From Luscinia megarhynchos (Eukaryota > Chordata > Aves > Passeriformes > Turdidae), in contig JAPFBE010000003.1 in assembly GCA_034336665.1 (NCBI GenBank), forward strand, positions 57,827,352-57,891,351: a DNA stretch of 64,000 bases, written 5' to 3'. Numbering within the stretch: position 1 is the first letter of the stretch; each line of letters begins with the position of its first letter. The notes below the pieces were generated by a model. That model made no database searches. It was not told the origin of the DNA and saw nothing but the letters and a program-made list of their open reading frames with translations. Shown one piece after another: positions 49,311 through 60,934 of the stretch. A program made the position numbers and the translations under genes.

Positions 49311-51530
49311 AGAGTAGACTTTCTCATTTGGCTATTTAAGGCAATATTCCTGAACAAAAATTAGTGCCATAATACCATTAAATTTTCTGACTTACTCCCT
49401 CTAATTTCTCTTAAAACTCAAGGCTCAGCCAACAAATATGGTCACAAAACTCATCTTCCTTAAGTCTTCATCTGAGCCTTTACATTTTTCTTTTATTTCT
49501 TTTCTCTTACTTTTTCTTCAATTTCTCTACAGATATTTTAATGAGTTATTACTAGACCTCATTTTTTATCCAGGCTATTCTTCATGTCTTTCCCAGAATG
49601 TTTGCATTTGTGGTTCTGATTTCCATCCAACAATGACAATTTGGGTATAAACTCTGCAGAAATTAGAGGAGATACTACATCTCTCAATCTCTGGATGCCT
49701 CATTCCAGTTTTCTAATCTATGGACTTCATCTCCTCATGCCCTGGAGTCAGCAGAAAGAATTAAACCCTTTCCCAAGGGGCCATTATTTCTGGAAGTGCC
49801 TACCTGTTTTCCATATGCACAGTACCTGCAGAGCTGTGCCATTTCACTTAGACACCTACAGTGGGGTGCATAAAGCAGAGCTTGACAATTTTTAGCTGCC
49901 TTGATGACAGTAACTTTTATTCTGAACCGAAATCCTAGACTGAAAACAGGTTTAATTAAAACAGTGAGAGCTTGTGTGTAAACCAGCCCCTAGGCACCTT
50001 CACAGAGCCATATAAATCAGAGCCATACAAGACATGTTATGTTCCTGAATGCATCTGCCTGTCAGAGGGAGCCCACCCATTCAGGATATCTTGTAGCATT
50101 TTATTCAGCCTAGTTTTAAAAGCCCAAATCATTCCGCCATTTATTCCAACTTGCACAATACACTCAGAGCAAATGCCCTGACTGCTTAAGGTCATTTAAA
50201 AACCCTACAACACTGTACATAAAAATTGCTACCAGCAGTGTCCTGCTCAATTTATAAATAAGATAATTGCAGCACTATATAAATTCTTTTTACAGTTTCA
50301 GCTTGTTGCAGTGCTTTTATTTATTATGACTGCTACAATTTCATAATAACTCTTTTATTTTAGTTGTGGCTGTTTGTGACAAAAGTCTAAATATATTGCA
50401 TATGGAGGTAGGTAATATCATTCCTTTGTAAAGGGCTTTGTAAAAACTGCTGCTATGGCAGTGCAGAGCTAGAACAGAATACCAAGACAGCAGCAAAGTC
50501 AGGATCATATTTGCTCCACCTGAACTTCAAGGCAGCCTAGACCAGGATACAATGGACATTTTGGAGCAGCAGTCATGGTCTACTACTGCCATGAATAAAC
50601 TTAACTGTTCCCACTAGAATGGTTAACTAGTAAAACTTGTAGCATAGAACAGATAAGAGAGGGCAGACATGATGTTTCTTTAAATTCATTTGGAGAAACA
50701 CATCAGAACTGACCTCCCCATCCCTGAAGAATCAGTATGATCTCTGCCATCAGAGACCATCCATTTGGCTCCCAGGAGATCTGCCAGGAGCTGGAGTCAT
50801 CTCACAGAGGGGTTTAGGTTCTTCCTCTGCAGCTTCATGGTATCCCTCACCTTTCACTGACACTCAGACACAGATAGGAAAAAAACCCCCAGAAATTAAG
50901 AAAGCTAAAAATGCCATAAGATACCTCACCAGGGGTAAGTTCTGCAGGAAGGAAATAATCTCTGCCTAGGAACTACTCTATGTTCATGTAGCATACATTA
51001 TAAGTCTCCTGGGTGGACCCCAAACACTTCTGTACATCCCATTTTCTGGCACAGAATGTAAAGAAAGATTTTACTGATGGACACTTTTGTAGCTGTATAT
51101 CAAAACAGAACTACAGGGCCGAACTGCACCATAACCTACTACTTCTCTCACAAGACTGCCACAAGTTTTAACTCATTTCCACTTGTAAAGGGAAATTTTG
51201 GAAAAGCAGCAGTGAAAAAAAAAAAGCCATTGATACCCTAGAAAAGAAAAAGAGTGCTCTGAAAAATGGATGTGAAAAGAGCTGTTTCCAGCAATCATGC
51301 AGTGCTTCTGCCATTTATCCACTTCCCTGTCTTCCTCTCTTTCAAGAAGCAGGTGCCCAAATAGATTTGCTCATGTATTCAGATTCTATGTTTCTTTTTC
51401 AAAATGCTCGCATCATCAAACACAAAAAAAAAATAGAAAAGGAGAAAAGAAACCATACCTAGACTTCAGCAAGGCACTGATGAAAGGCTTTTCCTTGATA
51501 GTTAGAGAGGGCATATTGAAGAGGGTAATT

Positions 51531-51555
51531 AAAAAAAAAAAAAAAAAAAAAAAAA
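51531..51555. repeat. Poly-A tract (A25)
   Basis: Uninterrupted run of 25 A. It keeps frames open on both strands (lysine or phenylalanine runs), which explains the apparent frames around 51297-51635. Confidence 0.92.
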
Positions 51556-54500
51556 GTAGTATGTACTTCACAGTCAGACTCCAAATAAAAATGGAGTCTG
51601 CAAAACCCAAAAGGGAAGAGAGGTTGTCATTTTAGTGCATCCTGCAGCACTGAACAAGCACAGAAGCCATTTTCTTTGCAAATGTTCAGAGAGGAACTTA
51701 TTCTTACAAATAAACAGTCTCCAAGCCGTGGCTTAAGTCAGCGTGTAAGAGTGCATATGTTTGAGTGCAGTCACTCCAGATTTTGCTTTACTTGCTCTGT
51801 AGCATATTGTGACCTACATTAAATGGTTTCCATGCACTGACCACAGAACAAGCAGCTCCAGTGACAGAGCCCAGCATGCAGACAGCTCTGTTTCATTAAG
51901 AAAGCAGTGCAGAATGCTTCAGCTTTGCTGTTTGCCATTTTAGAACAGCAATGTGCATCTGCCACAGTACAGACACCACTGGGGAATATCAGCTGGGTAC
52001 TGCAGCACTGTGAGAGGGGTTCAGGGGTCTGTGCTCCTGCCAAAAGCCCCCATCTCAGCTGACTTCCATCCCAAAGATGACAGTACACCTCATAGTGTCA
52101 GAGGAGATGCTGGTGCCCTGCTGGGGTGTCTGCAGTGCTTCCATTTTCCACAGAAGCTTACCAATGGAGGCAGACACCAAAGGCCACACGGACCCTCCAT
52201 GCATTTATTGTCACACATTCACAGTGCCATGTGAGAGGCAATGAACCTCTGCACCTAAGCTGGCTTCCATGGCTCCAGCTTGAAACTGTATGGGCAAAAA
52301 ACCTTCCAACCCCTTAAGCAGACAGCAGAGAGTGCATGGCAATAGTAACAATGTGCAGGTGCTAGTCAGCAGAGCCTGGCCATGGCATCACTGCAAAGAA
52401 CTCTAAATCCCAGTTTTACAGAAAAGAAACTGAGATGGCTAAAGCTAATTGATTTTCCTGCACTGTAGCACAGATATACTAAAAACTGAAATATAGTCTT
52501 TACTATGTTTTTTTTATAATGGAAAGAAATAAAAAGTAAGTGGATGTGGACATGAATATATACAGAATAAAGTACACATATATCTTGCAGATATACATGA
52601 ACAAATGAGTAGAAAATAAGCCTGTATAAGAAGAAATTACTGTGTAAATTTAGAAAATGCCAGCTCTAAAATTCCTGTTGTAACCTTCTAGCACTTAAAA
52701 GATGCAGTCTTCCATTGCCACAGAAAATGCTAGATTTTTCTCAGATGCCAATAATGGCTGTAACTAGAAGTAAATATGGCTATAAATACCAAATATATAT
52801 GCAAGGGTCAGATGTGGTATTGCATAAATAAGTTTAATAATAACTCTATTTATTCCTAAATATTGGTTTTTGCAATCTTATTGTTCATTAGATGTGTATG
52901 CTAAACACAGACAGAATCACTTTCTGTATTTACACAAATGTACTCACCACTTTTCTGGAATGAGTACCTTTTTGGGCCAGGCTGGAAACACAAGGTCACC
53001 AGCAGCTATGTGATATACAGCTGTTCAGCTGTGTTATTTATCTATGTATGGATCCAAAGCCTCCTGAATGTGGTCTGTGGCATAGTTTGGGTCACTTTCT
53101 TAGTCCAAATGGTCCATCTGACACGTCCCTTGTCACACAGGGTACCGTATGCTGGGGTATGCTCCGAGGGCTTGGATCAGATGTTATCAAGGCCTCATGT
53201 TCAGTTTGCTTCTGCAAAGTAAAAACAAACACCAGCATGTCCATTTGGACTCAGCTGTGGCATTTCTATTTACCACATCAACTCCAGGCAGCCATCATAA
53301 TTAGCAGCCTCATGAAGCTTGTGCAGCATTTGGCTTCCTCCTGCCTGTTTGACTCCGAGCAAATGGAAGGACATTTGGTGTCAGCAGAGCAGAAGGGGAG
53401 CAGCTGGGGAGGTGTCTGCATTCCCACCTTCATGCAAAGGTTCAAAGCTGCCTTTCTCCACCCCACCAGCTCAGTTCCCGTGATGACCCTGGACCAGACA
53501 CAGGGCATCTCTGTGAATACAACAGTCATAACCCTCTCCTTTCTGCAGTATCCAGACTCTTACACTACCATGCTTTGGACACAGTCTGCAATGCCAGACA
53601 TTTCATTTTGCAATTTTGTCATTTCTGACCCTCAAAAAAAGGTTGGTTTGAGCTCACTTTAACCCTGAGAAAATTCCCTTTACTCTGCTGGTGCTTTTTG
53701 TCAGCCACTGTAGTCGGGCAGCAGAGATCTTGATCTGAACAGTGCTGTCTTTCAGGCCGGGAAGGTGTAAAAGGTACCAGCACGCCCTACACAATCACAA
53801 CCCCTGAAAGCAGATTGTCCTGTTCCAATGGTCCAGTCTTTCTGCTGCTCAGGATAGCAATTAACTTCACTCCTTTTCACCAAAGAGAGCATAAAAAGAA
53901 AGATATTTATTTTGTAACAAAGACTGGTTTTACATTTAAGAAGGCATTGCAAATGAAAGAGTAGCTGCACATCAGAGTTTGCTGCAAGGGGCAGTTGTGA
54001 AATCTAGGATTTGTAATGGCTGAGCAATGCAGGGTTTGTAACAGCTGAGAGGACGAGACTCTGTCACCAAAGGTTTAGGTACACCTGATCCTGCATTACT
54101 GCAGATAGTGGCAATAAGCAATTTTTAAGACCTTTGCAGTCAAACATTTCTAATATATTGTCATCTTCCTCTCTGTAAGCTTTGTTTAGCTGATCCTGAT
54201 GAATTTAGCAGAAAGTTTCATCTGTGACACCACCTGCCCCTGGTTCCACAGTACACTTGAAAACAGAATGCCACACAATTCAAACTCATCACTAAAATAA
54301 TGCATCTATCTCCTACACAGTGTCAGTGTGAGGAGGAGAAATTCCTAATGAATGTCTCCAAATCCTCAGAGGATGTCAGAAACAACACTAGCCCATTTTA
54401 TTTCCAAGCCCACATAAAACTGAGAGGCTATGGTTCTGCAGGGAAGTGGGATGGATATATCTGTTTAACAAGGACAAGCAGACAGTAGAAGGTAGAAAGT

Positions 54501-55793
54501 AGGGAATAAAATAAGCTTTCAACAGTGCAATTTGTGAGAAGTCTGTGCTGTCAGGAACTTGAAGAACAACATACGGGGACAGCTTCTCCGTGATGCTCAG
54601 AGAATGGAGTGTTGATCAGAAGAGTAGTTGCAGCTTGTCAGCTAGTCACTGAGCATTGCATGCATGAGAGTTTGGGACAGTTTTTCTGATTATAAAATCC
54701 ACCGTTAACTTTCACCACATAATTTTACAGCAGCATCCCAAATACCACATGGAACAAGTCCAGCAGAGCCTTACCAAAATATTTTGTCACATATAAAGCC
54801 TCCATCTCCCTCATAAATTCCTTTCCACCACCACCCACAATCTGTAACTCCTGATTCTGCAATCAACACGCTGTGGATATGCTTGGTCTTGTTTGGCACA
54901 ACATAATCAAGGATGAGCATTCTTGCTGGTATGCTGACCTTGAACTGCAGAAAAAAAAATCATATTTAAGTATTTACATAGACAGATCCTTGCTGGCTAA
55001 GGTGAGAAGAACACTGAGACTATATGCCTCCTGTCTGTAGGACTAACATGAGAATATGTATAATCCTGTGACATGTCTTCAAACTGTACAATGCAGTTAA
55101 AACTTAATAGCTATACATCACTGTTTACATAAATCACAGGAGTAAATAAACCAGATCTTTCTCCCTTTCTATCTCAAAAGCCAAAAAATTATATTATCAT
55201 TTATAACTACACCTTCTCTGCAAATCCCATATGCCTTCTCTCCTCCCACAGTTTTTCCTCAGGAATGTCTCTTTCCCCATATTTCTTCAACAGTGCCCCA
55301 AGGTAGACTAATTATTTTTCCTCAAAGCAGATGAAGATATAATGATGGCTTTACGATACACAGAAGTGATGCTGCAATTTCTCTGTCATTTTCAGGATGT
55401 TAATAATAAAAATACATGCTTCTACTGCAACCATTATGCCACTGCCTCTTGCCTGTTCTTCAGCCCACTGTGATGACAGGCTGATTTAGATACTATTTCC
55501 AGCAAACAGAAGTTGTAAAATGTAGGTATGAAATCTGAAATTTCAGAAATTTTTATGATGACAGTGAGTCCTTGCAGACTTAGAAAGACTGAAGTTTCTA
55601 GCAGCTGGAATTGCAGAGGTGAGTTGGCTGCAGTAATCAACTGCATCATGCATTTGTGGGTCACTGCACATCAAGCCCATGACATCAAAGGTCAAGCCAG
55701 GAAGTCAGGCCAGCAAAGCAAGGTCAGCGTCAGCAAAATTAGGGACTGCAGTTTAGCTAAAGCAAGGATATAGGACAAGGACTGAGTTTAAAC

Positions 55794-56600
55794 CACAGGA
55801 TCATGGGATAATTCTGTTTGGGAGCTACTTCAGGAGATTGTCAGTCTGAACCTCTGTTCCAAGCACAGCCACCTATGGTGTCAAAGGAAGTTGCTTGGGA
55901 CTTTATCCAGTCAGATCTTGAAAATTTACAGGGATGAAAACTGTACAGTCTCCCAGGAAACCTCTTCCACTCCTGGATTGTCTTTATGGATTCTCCTTAC
56001 ATGCATTCTGAATCCACATCTTAGCACAAGCCTATAGCACAAGCCTATTTTCTCTCATCCTATCCACACACACCACTATGAAGAGCCTGGCTCTGGCTTA
56101 CCTGTGCTTCTCATAGGTGCTGAGTGTCCTGTAAGATCCCCCCACATCCACATAATCTCCAGGCTGAACGAGTCCTGCTCCTTTGCTCTCTCCTCACAGG
56201 GCACATCACTGAACACCTGGCCATCATAGTGATCCTGCTGAACTTGCTCCAGTTTGTCAGTTACTGGCCTGTACTGGGACCCCAAAAGAGGTTGCTGTAC
56301 CTAGATGTGATCTGATGAGTGCTGAGTAGGGGAAGAAGGTCACTTCCCTCAGTTTACTGTCTCCACTCCTGTTCGTACAGTCGAGGAGGGTTTGCCCTGT
56401 CTGCTGCAGGGCTCGTGTGCAGCCTGCTGTCTGCTATCTGTCAGGTCCTCACTTCATAAGGCTCCTGTCAGCCCATTCCACCAGCCTGCCTCTGTGTATC
56501 TCTCTGGCAGCTCTGCCCTTGAGTATATTGGCAGTCAAGCTTGATGAGTTCACCACCTCCTCAAGGTCACTGATAAGCATGTTAGAGTGGTCAGGACAGA
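55794..56600 (-). mobile_element. Old CR1 LINE fragment (about 0.8 kb)
   Basis: The plus strand begins CACAGGATCATGGGATAATT, and the order after that fits the reverse complement of an older CR1 subfamily: CAGGAGATTGTCAGTCTGAACC, CTTTATCCAGTCAGATCTTG, ACTGTACAGTCTCCCAGGAAACC, CACCACTATGAAGAGCCTGGCTC, CTCCTCACAGGGCACATC, GAACTTGCTCCAGTTTGTCA and CTAGATGTGATCTGATGAGTGCTGAGTAGGGG. It spans the 3' UTR and the ORF2 end and probably continues beyond 56400 with increasing decay. The right-hand limit is uncertain. Divergence is high, so it is among the oldest copies in the window. Confidence 0.88.
56127..56285 (-). pseudogene. CR1 ORF2 reverse transcriptase, C-terminal remnant
   Basis: The minus-strand frame reads GSQYRPVTDKLEQVQ, then PCEERAKEQDSFSLE, then WGDL. 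This lines up with the CR1 motif GPQYKKDIDKLEQVQRRA...[23 protein letters not shown]. The QRRATKM stretch and the RELGL stretch are heavily substituted. About 53 codons of the extreme end of ORF2 remain, with no catalytic core. It is useful mainly as proof of orientation and family. Confidence 0.8.
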
Positions 56601-59600
56601 ACTGATAAACCTCACTGAAGATGTGGTACTGCAATGACCACATAGTTCAAGGAACTCTGAGCATCCCCTGTAGATGATACACAACTTGGAGAATTGAGGA
56701 ATTGCTGTAAATCAAATGACAAGAAAAGAAAAACAGAAAAGGAAGACAGAAAAAGGAAGGAGAAGAGAGGGAACAACAGCCAAACATTTGAGTGAAGAGG
56801 TCAGAAATAAAGAAGCAGAATGTGTGCCCAAAGAGATAGTCAGAACAAATAGAAACCTGCCACCATGCCCAGGAGGTTTTGTACCACACCTGATGCAGTT
56901 AGCATTAACTCAGTGCATATTAATCTGTCACCATGGCTTAAGTATAGGTGTGATCGCCAAGCAGACTTCATCTCATTTTCCTGGAAACACTGATGACATT
57001 CATTTATTTGAAGGTCCCTTTATGAATATTTACAAAGTAGCATGTCGCATAAAAATAATGGTCTTGTATATACAACTTCTTTTATTCACACTCATGACAG
57101 AACATTTTAATATTGAAGACCAGGAGAAAATCCTCTACTGGTCTCAGGTCCATATAAGATGTTATTACTTCATTGACTTTATAAATGTCTGAGTTTGGGT
57201 GAGCTCATGACTTGAGGCTCCTTTTATAGTCAGTATAGACAGAAATGAGCACATCCAGAGAGTGATTTATTAGAGCAGTCTTAAATGCAAATCTCTTCTG
57301 GAGACTTCAATTGCTATCTTCAATTTCAGTGAAGGGAAGGTCATGTGTCTAGCTCAGATTTGGTTGCCTAACTTGGAGCAGAAAGAAAGAATCCTTCCTC
57401 CTGTAATTACACAGACCATTGGGAATCCCACCTGATCCTTGTGGGAACAAGATTTTTATTGCATAAGACTATAACAGGATCTATATCCTCCTGTTTGCTT
57501 TTTTTCATTACCTTTGGTTGACAGACACCGCTCTAACATATTAAGTCTTAGAGATAGTAGGGAAAAACTTGAGGAAAGATGTTGTTGTGCAAACAGCACA
57601 TTTCAAAAATTAACACCAGAGATTTCACTATGGCAAAAAAAATATCCCTAGCTCTTTGTATTGTAGCAACAACTTGCATCCCATGGTTGTAGAGTGGCAA
57701 AAGGAAAGCAACAGCATTAAAATCACTCATGAACAACTTCAATACGATTTTCATTCATTTCTGATTCTATATCAGAAACACCTGTGCAGAGACGTGTAGA
57801 TGCTCCAGAGAAACTATGAATATACTACCACCTTGAGAAAAGTAGGAATCCAGGGTGTCTTTGAGATGCATGTGCCCGTGCAAATAGAGAAACTTGACTT
57901 GGAGTTCACTTGATCACATCTAGGGATCTACCACAGATGTCTCAACATCTGAACTAGGCATCTTTTGTACTCAGCAGAGGAAAGAGATATTTTTCTGGGG
58001 AACTTCTGAGCTTGAAATAAAGCAGATATCTAATGCCCAAGTCCACTGCACATATGTAGGTATCCAGTGCCATTTCAGGTGTCTTAGAGGGACTGCAGTA
58101 TCCAGTGGGCTTGTCACATAAGATCAAGGACCTATGTTCTCCTGGAATAGGAGCTAGTATCCAAGTGGGAGTACCTTAAACTGCAGTAGGTGCCACACTA
58201 ATTAGGCACATTGAACTGGATTTTTACATAGCAGGGGTGGAATTCAAATTCAGAATGTAGAAGCATATTAGATGTTTGAAATCAGGTGGTCACATGCAGG
58301 TATTTCATTTAGACTGAGGCTATTAACCCAAGACTCTACTGGATTGACTAGACCTTCATGCATTGTGATGGAGCCTGAGACACCACTTGCATGCAAACAC
58401 AAATTTCAGTGCCTCAATGTGCATCCACTCTTAGAGTGACATTGAGATGTCTAAGTGTCATAAAGATGCCATCAGCCTTCCAGCTTGGAACTTTTGTTAG
58501 TGACGTCTCTCATAAGTCAGACCCATATATGGGTGTCTGAGATTCCATCAGGCCCCTCAGATTGAATTAAACACTGTATTGTAATGACTGAATTGCAAGT
58601 TAATGGAATGGTTTCCAAGCCCAGGGTTCTCAGCAGGACATATCCCTCAGCAGATGATATACATGTACTACAAAAACAGTCCTGCACCTCCTCCCATGCA
58701 TGCACAGAGCTGAGACAATAATGATGAGCTGCAACAGCAGCAATGGCTGGACAGCAGCAAGAGCAACTTAGGTACTCCTCACCTTTCTATATGCAAGGAA
58801 CCTGGAAGAGGAAGGATTTGTCCTATCCTGTTTTAGAAAACACCAGTATCAATTTGATACAGATATGAACTGGGCACCAGAGAGAAATGGATACTATTGG
58901 GAAGAGTTCACTGACATTTTCTTTGGCATAACATCATTCTTGCTCTGCAAATGCCAGCTTCTCTTCCCTGACTGCCAAGGCAGACAACATGACCATATCA
59001 AATGTAATTGTCTCTAATGTGAATATCAAGGTCTGGTCACATCCCCATTGCAGGATTCAAGAATCTCAGCAGCAAGGTTGCCTCATGTTTTGTCTATCTC
59101 CTGGGGAAATGGATAAACTGGCTCAATGAAACTGTTTGGAAAGTCTTCAGTAGGTAATCTTGCCTACACTTCTGCCACTGCTGGGCTGCCCCATGGAGCA
59201 GATCTGCTTCTGCCTCCCACTGAAATGCTTTTACTTCATTTTTTTCAAGAAATGTTATATGAGGCTGACAGCTTTTGAGGAAAGACTTTGAGAGACAGAA
59301 ATACATACGTATAATCTATGTGTGTATATGTATAAGCTTTTTCCCCATCACTCCACAGCTCTGCCTAATCCTTTTCAACAGTCCAGAGTTACAGGAGTTT
59401 CATCATTTCCATAGGAAAGCTATTCTAACATTTATTACTTTAAAAGTTCACTTGATAGTTACTCTGGGCTTAGCCTATATTTTATTTCTGTGAGAAATGA
59501 AAATGTATGAAAAGCCAACAGTAAAATAGAAGGAGAAAAAAAAAGGAAAAAAATGCATAGAGGCATGAGAGAAAGAGCTTGTGGCATATGCATGAGCACA

Positions 59601-60730
59601 AAACTTCAAGAAAAAGCTAAATTAATGAAGGTAGTTCACAGTTTAAAATTAATTATTTTTGCATTTCTTTTTCTCAAAGGTTCCTCTTCAGTATTCCAAA
59701 TATAAATGGTGGTGGGATTATTTAGAAACCAAGTACATTATAACTAAAGCCTATAGCAACCTCACTCAGCAGTGAAATTTGTTGTCTCCCTCTGATCCTC
59801 AGATTATGGAGATGAGGGGATGAATGTACATCAGTAAGATTCCCTACCGAGATAGTTTTTCACTCTTTTCAGTAAGAAAAAGATCAAAGGGAAAATAGCT
59901 AATTAACATACCAAAGGAGACAAAACCCCTAGAGCTTTATCGTTGTTGCAATCCAATAATAAACAGCCAAGTACAAAAAAGATTATTTGATAGTGACACA
60001 CAGAATTGAAAGCCTTTGAAATGTCAGCTTCTCAAAAAAATATTTTTGGAAGGAAAAAATATCCATAATTATACAGAATAATGCTTAAGCATTACATAGG
60101 GAGTAACTCTTCACTCCTATGAGAGCTTGCTTGTAAAACTACTGTGCTTCAGAACAACAGCTTGGGTTGCCTTTATCTAAAAAAAAATGAATTTTTTAAA
60201 AATACCACAAAAAAGATTTCAAATCCTTTCCTGTGCAAACACTCAATTCTTTTATAAATTAAAAATTAAGTACAGTTGTTCTTGTTCTATTAAAAAATAT
60301 CAATCTCCATTCTCAGAAAATCTTCCTGCTTTTACAGACTTGAGGGCAGTGGAACACCAAGATTTCAAGCAATGGCTGTCTGGGCTGGTGAACTCCTATT
60401 CCGTGCTGTAAGTTCTAGGTATATTTAGAAAGCCAGAGGCAAAAAAGACAAATTCAAGTAGCAGCAAATCACGTGAAACTCTTCCCTGGGGAAAGCAACT
60501 GCTCAGACTACATGGATGCAACAATATCAGTATCAGAAAAAGGACCAGGACAGGGGCCCAAACATACTAATTTGCAGGTGGTTTCTCTGGCACACTTCTG
60601 GCTCAGAGCAGCTTTCTTTTCACAGCACTATTAAAAAATTAGCACCACTCTGAGGCCATTCAGGACAGATACTTGGGCACAGACAGCCTGAGTTTGGGGA
60701 TCATTTTAGCTGCATGGATGGCAACAGTTA
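56601..60730. other. Gene-free unique sequence, possible ancient repeat
   Basis: No gene recognised. A 158-codon plus-strand frame at 56716-57192 starts in a purine-rich KEKQKRK stretch and has no family resemblance, so it is judged chance. Between about 58020 and 58500 short words recur: GTATCCA three times, and several AAGTG/GTGCC words. The texture is reminiscent of a very old LTR or other repeat, but I cannot name one. 59640-60320 is strongly AT-rich. Confidence 0.55.
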
Positions 60731-60860
60731 TCACAGAATCATGGAATCATTTAGGTTGTAAAAGACCTCCAACAACTTCCAACATCATCAAGTCCAGCCC
60801 TTGACCCATCACCATCTTATCAATTAGACCAGAGCCTACAAGAGGGATCTGGCCAATGAC
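60731..60860 (-). mobile_element. Short CR1 LINE 3' fragment
   Basis: The plus strand opens with TCACAGAATCATGGAATCAT (a doubled terminal repeat in reverse complement). TTAGGTTGTAAAAGACCTCC and CATCATCAAGTCCAGCCCTTGACCC follow. It matches the CR1 subfamily whose 3' end reads GAATCATTTAGGTTGGAAAAGACC. Only about 130 bp remain. It faces the opposite way to the longer CR1 that begins about 75 bp to the right, so the two are separate insertions or an inverted rearrangement. Confidence 0.85.
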
Positions 60861-60910
60861 AGCACTTTCAATTTCCTTTAAATGACCATGGCAACAGGTA
60901 CAGGTACCTG

Positions 60911-60934
60911 AGGAAGGAAGGAAGGAAGGAAGGT
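60911..60934. repeat. (GGAA)n microsatellite
   Basis: About six GGAA units lie exactly in the gap between the two oppositely oriented CR1 fragments. Confidence 0.9.

Larger units (their letters stand above)
46083..55793. other. Gene-free unique sequence
   Basis: No recognisable gene. The longest frame is 204 codons on the plus strand at 53048-53662. It begins with ATG but has no domain, motif or family resemblance that I can identify, and a minus-strand frame overlaps it. Simple repeats lie at 48121-48141, 49215-49310 and 51531-51555. The segment 50180-50460 is AT-rich, repeat-free and dense in TAAT, TTTAT and ATTGCA words, so it is a candidate conserved noncoding element. Confidence 0.55.

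Noticed and set aside
51297..51635. 112-codon frame and its minus-strand partner
   Set aside because: Both cross the A25 tract, which produces lysine or phenylalanine runs and artificially long frames.
56716..57192. 158-codon plus-strand frame
   Set aside because: It starts in a low-complexity purine stretch and has no domain or family resemblance. Its length is within chance expectation for 64 kb in six frames.
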